Shown here piece by piece: positions 57,837-64,000 of a stretch of 64,000 nt of DNA. Within the stretch, counting starts at the first letter, position 1; every line of letters starts with the position of its first letter. The DNA lies in assembly GCF_002591895.1 (NCBI RefSeq), contig NZ_NISX01000004.1, positions 62,001 through 126,000 on the forward strand. Reading direction: 5' to 3'. The notes under the pieces were generated by a model that did not search any database, had not been told where the DNA came from, and worked only from the letters and a program-made list of their open reading frames with translations. The position numbers were made by a program, and so were the translations under genes. The stretch comes from Lacimicrobium alkaliphilum. GTDB taxonomy: Bacteria; Pseudomonadota; Gammaproteobacteria; Enterobacterales; Alteromonadaceae.

Positions 57837-58521
57837 ATATAAAACGCTGTCTCATCAGGGACTGTGGAAGAACAATGCTGCGCTGGTGCAGTTACTGGGG
57901 CTGTGCCCGTTATTAGCTGTAACCGGCACGCTGATCAACGGACTCGGTCTGGGGCTGGCGACAACGCTGGTGTTAATTGGCTCCAACACCACGGTTTCTC
58001 TGGTGCGAAACTGGGTTCCCAATGAAATTCGCATTCCCATTTTCGTGATGATTATCGCCGCCTTTGTCACCATAGTGCAGCTTTTAATGAATGCCTTTAC
58101 GTTTAATCTTTACCAGTCGCTGGGGATTTTTATTCCGTTGATCGTGACCAACTGCGCCATCATCGGCCGCGCCGAAGCCTATGCGTCTAAAAATCCTATA
58201 AAATTCGCTGCCTTCGATGGACTGATGATGGGTATCGGGTTTTCAATGGTACTGATTCTGCTCGGTGCCATGCGCGAACTGCTCGGCTATGGCACGCTAT
58301 TCGTCGGTGCCGAGTTTCTGTTGGGTGACTGGGCCCGATCTTTATTAATCACGGTATTTCAGACCGAGCATAATTTCTTGCTGGCTATTTTACCGCCGGG
58401 CGCCTTTATTGGTATGGGGCTGTTGATCGCACTCAAGAATACACTCGACAAACGCTTTCAGGAACTGGCACGGGCGCCGGAAAAAGTCGTAGAACGTGCC
58501 CGGGTCACAGCAGAAAACTAA
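57829..58521 (+). CDS. rnfE: Electron transport complex subunit RnfE
   Basis: RnfE is a six-helix membrane subunit homologous to RnfA. The 230-residue protein from the ATG at 57829 shows [20 protein letters not shown] and [22 protein letters not shown], with the conserved cysteines in both. A longer frame from 57754 lies inside rnfG and was rejected. nth follows 10 bp later. Confidence 0.96.
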   Translation: MSEYKTLSHQGLWKNNAALVQLLGLCPLLAVTGTLINGLGLGLATTLVLIGSNTTVSLVRNWVPNEIRIPIFVMIIAAFVTIVQLLMNAFTFNLYQSLGIFIPLIVTNCAIIGRAEAYASKNPIKFAAFDGLMMGIGFSMVLILLGAMRELLGYGTLFVGAEFLLGDWARSLLITVFQTEHNFLLAILPPGAFIGMGLLIALKNTLDKRFQELARAPEKVVERARVTAEN

Positions 58522-58531
58522 AGGTCAGGCT

Positions 58532-59167
58532 ATGAATAACCTCAAACGCAGAGAAATGCTCACCCGCCTGCGCGATGATAACCCCCATCCGACGACGGAA
58601 CTTCATTACACAACCCCGTTTGAATTATTGATCGCCGTCATCCTCTCGGCTCAGGCAACCGACGTGGGAGTCAATAAGGCTACTGCCAGGCTATACCCGG
58701 TAGCCAATACTCCTGAAAGTATTCTGGCGTTAGGTGTTGAAGGGCTGAAAGAGTATATCAAGACCATTGGCCTGTTTAACGCCAAAGCTGAGAATGTGAT
58801 CAAAACCTGCCGCATTCTGATTGAACAACATGACTCAAAGGTTCCGGAAGACAGAGCGGCACTGGAAGCGCTGCCCGGTGTAGGCCGAAAAACGGCCAAT
58901 GTGGTGCTCAATACGGCATTCGGCTGGCCCACCATTGCTGTCGACACCCATATCTTCAGAGTCAGTAACCGGACGGGTCTGGCCAAAGGCAAAAATGTTA
59001 ATGACGTCGAGCAGAAACTACTGAAAGTGGTACCCAAAGAATTTAAAGTGGACGTGCACCACTGGCTGATCCTGCACGGCCGCTACATTTGTGTAGCCAG
59101 AAAGCCCCGTTGCGGTGCTTGTCTGATCGAAGATCTGTGTGAGTTTAAAGAAAAGACAGAGCTCTGA
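58532..59167 (+). CDS. nth: Endonuclease III
   Basis: Nth is a DNA glycosylase and AP lyase that removes oxidised pyrimidines. The 211-residue protein equals E. coli Nth in length and shows the helix-hairpin-helix [14 protein letters not shown], with the catalytic lysine in GRKTAN and the catalytic aspartate in AVDTHIFRV. The four-cysteine iron-sulfur loop is near the end (C in [20 protein letters not shown]). The start at 58532 follows GGTCAGG. Rnf-nth linkage is conserved in Gammaproteobacteria. Confidence 0.98.
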   Translation: MNNLKRREMLTRLRDDNPHPTTELHYTTPFELLIAVILSAQATDVGVNKATARLYPVANTPESILALGVEGLKEYIKTIGLFNAKAENVIKTCRILIEQHDSKVPEDRAALEALPGVGRKTANVVLNTAFGWPTIAVDTHIFRVSNRTGLAKGKNVNDVEQKLLKVVPKEFKVDVHHWLILHGRYICVARKPRCGACLIEDLCEFKEKTEL

Positions 59168-59177
59168 AGGAGAACCC

Positions 59178-59561
59178 ATGCGACTACTACATACCATGCT
59201 AAGAGTAGGAAACTTACAACGTTCAATTGAATTCTATACTCAGCTATTCGGCATGGAATTACTGCGTCAGTCAGACAACCCCGAATATCGCTACACACTA
59301 GCCTTTGTCGGTTATGGGGATGAGAAAGACCATACCGTGCTCGAGTTGACCTATAACTGGGATAAAGAGAGTTATCAGCTGGGCGAAGCCTTTGGTCATA
59401 TCGCCATTGGCTGTGAGGATATTTATACACTGTGCAACAAACTCAAGTCTCAGGGCGCCGATGTATATCGAGAGCCCGGTCCGGTTAAAGGCGGCAGCAC
59501 TGAGATTGCCTTTGTCCGTGACCCCGATGGTTACGCTATCGAACTGATTCAGCGTCAATGA
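59178..59561 (+). CDS. gloA: Lactoylglutathione lyase (glyoxalase I)
   Basis: GloA turns the methylglyoxal-glutathione adduct into S-lactoylglutathione. The 127-residue protein has all four metal ligands of the nickel-type enzyme: H5 in RLLHTM, E in [10 protein letters not shown] in FGHIAIG and E in YAIELIQ. AAGGAG precedes the ATG at 59178. Its stop overlaps the glpQ start by four bases. Confidence 0.97.
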   Translation: MRLLHTMLRVGNLQRSIEFYTQLFGMELLRQSDNPEYRYTLAFVGYGDEKDHTVLELTYNWDKESYQLGEAFGHIAIGCEDIYTLCNKLKSQGADVYREPGPVKGGSTEIAFVRDPDGYAIELIQRQ

Positions 59562-60532
59562 AAAGTCCGCTAACAATGAGCCGGTTATGGGCGCTGAGCA
59601 TTGCCTTATTCAGTCTCATTAGCATAGCCGAACCGCTGGTTATTGCCCATCGTGGTGCGTCAGGCTATCTGCCGGAGCATACCTTGGAAGCGGCCATTCT
59701 CGCCCATGCTCAGGGTGCCGATTATATTGAGCAGGATCTGGTGCTGAGCAAAGAGGGTATCCCCGTGGTACTGCACGATATCCATCTGGATACTGTGACC
59801 GATGTGGCCCGGCACTTTCCTGACAGAGCCAGAGAGGACGGTCGCTTCTATGTCATCGACTTCACGCTGTCAGAGCTTAAGCGTCTGCGTGTGCATGAAC
59901 GCCGGAATCTGCAGGGGCAGCAGGTGTATCCGAATCGCTATCAGGGCGATGGCAGCTTTCGTATTGCCACGTTCGGTGAACAACTGGCGCTGATCCGCGA
60001 ACTTAACCGCAGCACCCAGAAGCAGGTAGGCTGGTACCCGGAGATCAAGGCGCCGGCCTTTCATCGTAAGGAAGGCCTGGATATCAGCAAAATCGTGCTG
60101 ACCCTGTTACGTGAACACAATCTGGATCGCCGCGATGCCAGGATTTTTTTACAGTGCTTTGATTTTTCAGAGATAAAACGACTACGCACTGAGCTGGGAG
60201 CGAGGCTGCCGATTATTCAGCTGATCGGTGAAAATTCCTGGCAGGAATCAGCTACCGATTATACCTACCTGCAAAGCGTTGCAGGGCTTAAAGACATTGC
60301 CCGCTACGCCCAGGGCATCGGCCCCTGGTTGCCTCAACTGGTCGACACCCGCACCGGAGAGCCGTTACCACTGGTCCGGCATGCTAAAACAGCCGGACTG
60401 GCGATACATCCTTACACTCTCAGAGTGGATGACCTGCACGGCGAGCTGACGTGGTCACAATGGCTCAGGGTATTACATGACCTGGGCGTAGACGGTGTTT
60501 TTACAGACTTCCCGGACCGTATACACCGATAG
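59558..60532 (+). CDS. glpQ: Glycerophosphodiester phosphodiesterase, periplasmic GlpQ type
   Basis: The enzyme hydrolyses glycerophosphodiesters to glycerol 3-phosphate and an alcohol. The 324-residue protein has a signal-like N-terminus ([17 protein letters not shown]) and the TIM-barrel active site [32 protein letters not shown] and YPEIKAP. It is coupled to gloA by a four-base overlap. It is convergent with motY, only 13 bp between stops. Confidence 0.95.
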   Translation: MKSPLTMSRLWALSIALFSLISIAEPLVIAHRGASGYLPEHTLEAAILAHAQGADYIEQDLVLSKEGIPVVLHDIHLDTVTDVARHFPDRAREDGRFYVIDFTLSELKRLRVHERRNLQGQQVYPNRYQGDGSFRIATFGEQLALIRELNRSTQKQVGWYPEIKAPAFHRKEGLDISKIVLTLLREHNLDRRDARIFLQCFDFSEIKRLRTELGARLPIIQLIGENSWQESATDYTYLQSVAGLKDIARYAQGIGPWLPQLVDTRTGEPLPLVRHAKTAGLAIHPYTLRVDDLHGELTWSQWLRVLHDLGVDGVFTDFPDRIHR

Positions 60533-60545
60533 AGAGAATCTGAGT

Positions 60546-61409
60546 TTAAAGTCTGTCCATCCTGATCACCACGCGGCGGTTTTTTGCGCGGGAGAATTCA
60601 TTGTCGTTTGGTGCAATATGGCGACGCTCACCATGACCTGTAACCTCAATCCTGTCATCAGGCACCCCCAAGTCAGCAAAATAGGTTTTCACCTTTTCTG
60701 CACGACGCACGGAGAGCTGTTCATTATGCCAGCGACCACCGTAGCTGTCGGTGTACGCGTCGAGCAACACCAGCTCAAGTTCCGGATCTTCTTTAAGGTA
60801 CTCACCAATCATATTCAGCTTCTTTTTTGACTGGCGGGTAAATTCATCAGAATTTTTTTCATAGGTCAGCACTGAGTAGGCGATATCCTCAAAGCTGAAC
60901 GGCAACAAATTCGCCACACATCGGGAAAAATTATAATACTGTTTCACAAAATTACTGGCATTCAGCCCTACCGCCACTTTGTCATAAGGGTTGTACCAGT
61001 CCTGATAATAAATTGTTGGCCAGTACCCTTTCTCCAGTTCAGACAAAATCGTCCAGGCCGCCTGCTCTGGCAAGTCGCCGTTAAATTGCTTACGAATAGG
61101 CATATCGGCAATTTCTTTTTGCATAGCACCGGGCATCCAGGAAGGCGGTATAGAATAGACCGCCGCCACCCCGTACTTTTTTGGCAACCGCTGCATCGCC
61201 AGTTCAAATTCCAGATTCAGTTCTTTACTGGCCTGGCTGGTAAACAACGCATCACCGTAACCCGGGATGGTATGGCTCAGGGTGCATTGCAGACGGGACT
61301 GGTTGAGTAACTGCCATTGTGAGTTGTTCACTTTGGCCGCATAGTGCCGGATACTGGCAGAGGTTGGCAAAACCAGCATTGCCATCAGCACCACAATACA
61401 CTTTTTCAT
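60546..61409 (-). CDS. motY: Sodium-type flagellar motor protein MotY
   Basis: MotY forms the T ring around the polar flagellar basal body and anchors the sodium-driven PomAB stator, as known in Vibrio. The 287-residue protein has a signal peptide (CIVVLMAMLVLPTSAS), the MotY N-terminal domain (LQCTLSHTIPGYGDALFTSQASKELNLEFEL), and a C-terminal OmpA-like peptidoglycan-binding domain (LVLLDAYTDSYGGRWHNEQLS; GHGERRHIAPND). The N-terminal domain separates it from generic OmpA proteins. It is divergent from rnt. The cell is therefore probably motile by a sodium-driven polar flagellum. Confidence 0.93.
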   Translation of the reverse strand: MKKCIVVLMAMLVLPTSASIRHYAAKVNNSQWQLLNQSRLQCTLSHTIPGYGDALFTSQASKELNLEFELAMQRLPKKYGVAAVYSIPPSWMPGAMQKEIADMPIRKQFNGDLPEQAAWTILSELEKGYWPTIYYQDWYNPYDKVAVGLNASNFVKQYYNFSRCVANLLPFSFEDIAYSVLTYEKNSDEFTRQSKKKLNMIGEYLKEDPELELVLLDAYTDSYGGRWHNEQLSVRRAEKVKTYFADLGVPDDRIEVTGHGERRHIAPNDNEFSRAKNRRVVIRMDRL

Positions 61410-61576
61410 GCTTTTTCCTGTTATCTGCAGAGGAACTCAGCCCGTGATTACACACAGGTGATTGATTACACTATAGTCAGTATACTCATCTTATCGGCAA
61501 CAGCGACCGTCACTTGATGGCAAAATTGCCCCGGAATTGACATAATGCCGCGCCCCACAGTTGCTAAAAGGTCACA

Positions 61577-62212
61577 ATGACAGCGCCACATACACAACTC
61601 AAGCACAGATTCAGAGGTTATTTTCCGGTCGTTATTGATGTAGAAACCGCGGGCTTTAACCCTCGCACAGATGCCTTACTGGAGATCGCTGCGGTAACAC
61701 TAAAAATGGACGACCAGGGCTTACTGCAAAAAGATCAGACCTTTCATCATCATATTCATCCTTTTGAAGGTGCGAATCTTGAGAAAGCGGCACTGGAATT
61801 TAATGGTATCGATCCTGACTGTGCGTTGCGTGGGGCCATCGAAGAAACCGATGCAATGAAAGACCTGTGTAAACAGATCCGCAAGCAACAAAAGCAGGCG
61901 GACTGTCAGCGCTCAGTCATCGTGGCGCATAACGCCGCCTTTGATCAGAGTTTTGTTAATGCCGCCATCGAGCGCTGCGCTATCAAACGCACCCCCTTCC
62001 ATCCTTTTGTTTCGTTTGACACCACCAGCCTTGCGGCTCTGGCTCTGGGACAAACCGTACTGGTAAAAGCCTGTCAGGCAGCAGCGATTCCTTTTGATCA
62101 GAATGAAGCCCACTCGGCCCTGTATGACGCCTCAAAAACTGCGGATCTGTTTTGCATGATCGTCAATCGCTGGCAACAACTGGGGGGCTGGCCGCTCTCA
62201 GACCCGGCCTGA
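61577..62212 (+). CDS. rnt: Ribonuclease T
   Basis: RNase T trims 3' ends of tRNAs and other stable RNAs. The 211-residue DEDDh exonuclease shows [22 protein letters not shown] (D and E), [12 protein letters not shown] (D) and [11 protein letters not shown] (H and D). Its stop is followed directly by the trmO ATG. Confidence 0.97.
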   Translation: MTAPHTQLKHRFRGYFPVVIDVETAGFNPRTDALLEIAAVTLKMDDQGLLQKDQTFHHHIHPFEGANLEKAALEFNGIDPDCALRGAIEETDAMKDLCKQIRKQQKQADCQRSVIVAHNAAFDQSFVNAAIERCAIKRTPFHPFVSFDTTSLAALALGQTVLVKACQAAAIPFDQNEAHSALYDASKTADLFCMIVNRWQQLGGWPLSDPA

Positions 62213-62971
62213 ATGGACAAACGAATGACAACACCTGATCCGGGCTTATTGACTTTACCTGATGCTCTGCAGCCACTGGGCATAATCCACACCCCCTATA
62301 AACAGAAATTTGCCATTCCCCGCCAGCCCGGTCTGGTTAAAGAGGCAGTGGGTGAAATTTACTTTTTTGCGCCCTTTAACGACATCAACTGTTTTCGTGG
62401 TATTGAGCAATTTTCCCATCTGTGGATACTGTTTCAGTTTCATCAGACCCTAAACAAGGGCTGGAAGCCAACTGTACGGCCACCGAGACTGGGGGGCAAT
62501 CAGCGTGTCGGCGTTTTTGCCAGTCGCAGTACCCACAGACCTAATGGTATCGGCCTGTCGGTGGTGGAATTTGAAAGCCTGAGCAGCCATCAGGGCCAGG
62601 TTTGTTTAAAGGTTAAAGGTGTGGATTTGCTCGATGGCACACCGATAATAGACATCAAACCTTACCTGCCCTACGCCGATGCACATCCAAACGCTGTTGG
62701 AGGTTTCGCCAGCGATCTGCCCTCATCTGTTGCTGTGCGTTTTTCGCCAGCTGCATTAACACAGTTACAGCAGTTCAGTGATGACCCTCAAAAAATGAAA
62801 AACCTGATTGAATCTGTACTGCAACAGGATCCACGTCCGGCCTACAAGGCCAGTCAATCCGGCCCTCAAGCTTTTGCTATATGTCTGGATAACCTCAACA
62901 TTCACTGGCAAAGTGTAGAAAATAGCATTGAAGTGACGGGCATTGAGGTCATTTGTGCTGAAAAAGCATAA
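62213..62971 (+). CDS. trmO: tRNA (N6-threonylcarbamoyladenosine-37) methyltransferase TrmO
   Basis: TrmO adds a methyl group to t6A37 of certain tRNAs using S-adenosylmethionine. The 252-residue protein has the YaeB/TsaA fold: LQPLGIIHTPYKQKFAIPRQPG, FRGIEQFSHLWILFQFH and FASRSTHRPNGIGLSVVE. Length is close to E. coli TrmO (235). It starts directly at the rnt stop; a second ATG at 62225 is possible. proS follows, as in E. coli. Confidence 0.95.
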   Translation: MDKRMTTPDPGLLTLPDALQPLGIIHTPYKQKFAIPRQPGLVKEAVGEIYFFAPFNDINCFRGIEQFSHLWILFQFHQTLNKGWKPTVRPPRLGGNQRVGVFASRSTHRPNGIGLSVVEFESLSSHQGQVCLKVKGVDLLDGTPIIDIKPYLPYADAHPNAVGGFASDLPSSVAVRFSPAALTQLQQFSDDPQKMKNLIESVLQQDPRPAYKASQSGPQAFAICLDNLNIHWQSVENSIEVTGIEVICAEKA

Positions 62972-63074
62972 AAATCTGTTAACTATACTTCTGCCCTGAC
63001 GGGGGGACTGTTAGAATGGCGCCCGATTTTTGGTCAAGGTACCACACAGGGGTACCCATTATTGAGTGATGCCT

Positions 63075-64000
63075 ATGCGAAGCAGTCAGTATTTACTATC
63101 AACCAAGAAAGAAACACCAGCGAGCGCGGAAATTATCAGCCATCAGCTGATGATTCGTGCCGGTATGATCCGCAAGCTGGCTTCGGGTATGTATACCTGG
63201 CTCCCCAGCGGGCTCCGGGTACTTAATAAGGTTACCAACATTGTACGTGAAGAAATGGTCAGAGCCGGCGCACTGGAAATTTTGATGCCTATGGTACAGC
63301 CCGCAGACCTGTGGCAGGAATCCGGACGCTGGGACGAGTATGGTCCTGAATTATTGCGTCTTAATGACAGACACAAAAGGGACTTTGTATTAGGCCCTAC
63401 CCATGAGGAAGTGATCACCAATCTGGTAAAACGGGAAGTCAGCAGCTACAAGCAACTGCCCCTTAATCTGTTTCAGATCCAGACCAAGTTCCGCGATGAA
63501 GTCCGTCCCCGTTTTGGTGTGATGCGCAGCCGCGAATTTATCATGAAAGATGCTTATTCTTTCCACCTGACTCAGGAGTCACTGGAAACGTCTTATCAGA
63601 ATATGTTCCGGGCTTACTGTAACATTTTTGAGCGCATTGGCCTCAGCTACCGCCCCGTTATTGCCGACAACGGCTCCATTGGCGGCAGTATGTCACATGA
63701 ATTCCATGTACTGGCCGACTCCGGTGAGGATGCCATTGCCTTCAGTACCGAATCAGACTTTGCAGCCAATGTGGAGATGGCAGAGTTGACCCCCAGCAAC
63801 TCCGCTCCTGATGCTCCGCAGGGTGAAATGCATCTGGTAGAAACACCAAAGGCCACCACCATTGCTGAACTGGTTGAACAATTTCCTGTTGCGGTAGAAA
63901 AAACCGTTAAAACGCTGGTGGTCAAAGCCAGTGATAGTTGTGAAAGTGACCTGATTGCCTTACTGGTTCGCGGTGACCATGAGCTAAATGAAGTGAAAGC
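63075..64000 (+). CDS. proS: Prolyl-tRNA synthetase (N-terminal part, cut by window edge)
   Basis: ProS charges tRNA-Pro. About 308 residues are visible from the ATG at 63075: [20 protein letters not shown], class II motif 1 ([21 protein letters not shown] and [16 protein letters not shown]), motif 2 ([31 protein letters not shown]), then the start of the inserted editing domain ([26 protein letters not shown]). This is the bacterial long form with the editing insertion. The C-terminal part lies outside the window. Confidence 0.97.
   Translation, partial: MRSSQYLLSTKKETPASAEIISHQLMIRAGMIRKLASGMYTWLPSGLRVLNKVTNIVREEMVRAGALEILMPMVQPADLWQESGRWDEYGPELLRLNDRHKRDFVLGPTHEEVITNLVKREVSSYKQLPLNLFQIQTKFRDEVRPRFGVMRSREFIMKDAYSFHLTQESLETSYQNMFRAYCNIFERIGLSYRPVIADNGSIGGSMSHEFHVLADSGEDAIAFSTESDFAANVEMAELTPSNSAPDAPQGEMHLVETPKATTIAELVEQFPVAVEKTVKTLVVKASDSCESDLIALLVRGDHELNEVK

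Overview
The window is a 64 kb stretch of a gammaproteobacterial chromosome, most likely from the Alteromonadales (Alteromonadaceae). This rests on gene families and gene order only: a TonB-dependent receptor, a MotY flagellar T-ring protein, a pspF-pspABC-ycjXF-tyrR island with the sap operon beside it, Rnf genes followed by nth, and the tig-clpP-clpX-lon-hupB-ppiD chain. No plasmid, prophage, transposase, CRISPR array or rRNA operon is visible. Gene density is high and most of the sequence is core housekeeping.

Region 1 (1-11.4 kb) is devoted to amino-acid use: a truncated TonB-dependent receptor, tryptophan 2,3-dioxygenase, a small ComFB-like protein, 4.5S RNA, a leucine-type dehydrogenase with a divergent Lrp-family regulator, maiA and fahA, TyrR, and phhA-phhB. 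The phenylalanine/tyrosine degradation route has its first step (PhhAB) and last two steps (MaiA, FAH) here, but hppD and hmgA are absent. Between the Lrp gene and maiA lies a small repeat-bounded element carrying a four-helix-bundle (23S-IVP/Avd-like) gene broken by one stop codon.

Region 2 (11.5-22.1 kb) is the envelope-stress island: ycjF-ycjX, pspC-pspB-pspA, divergent pspF, then sapABCDF. Region 3 (22.1-31 kb) is the protein quality-control chain, all on the minus strand: ppiD, hupB, lon (with a good sigma-32 promoter), clpX, clpP, tig. Region 4 (31-33.6 kb) holds tRNA-Pro, -Arg and -His with repeat families between and beside them, then folD and a DUF1415 gene. Region 5 (33.6-40 kb) has a four-gene GldA/GldF/GldG-like ABC operon, a 2-Cys peroxiredoxin, and the Fur-box-bearing bfd gene with a bacterioferritin whose ferroxidase site is degraded.

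Region 6 (40-51.7 kb) contains aroF-tyrA, a DnaJ-related protein, an AbgT transporter, a periplasmic-sensor diguanylate cyclase, a YaiI-family protein, a LysR regulator, and uvrB translationally coupled to a MATE exporter. Region 7 (51.7-64 kb) opens with a 770 bp gene-free stretch holding five DnaA-box-like sites, then three identical tRNA-Asn genes, the rnfABCDGE-nth operon, gloA, glpQ, motY, rnt, trmO and the start of proS.

The main cross-cutting observation is a set of five TyrR-box-like 18-mers upstream of phhA, tyrR, fahA-maiA, aroF-tyrA and kynA, suggesting one TyrR regulon joining aromatic amino-acid synthesis and breakdown. I found no convincing wholly new multi-gene system. The best candidates for new biology are small: the four-helix-bundle element, the DnaA-box cluster, the degenerate SapD ATPase and the degenerate bacterioferritin.
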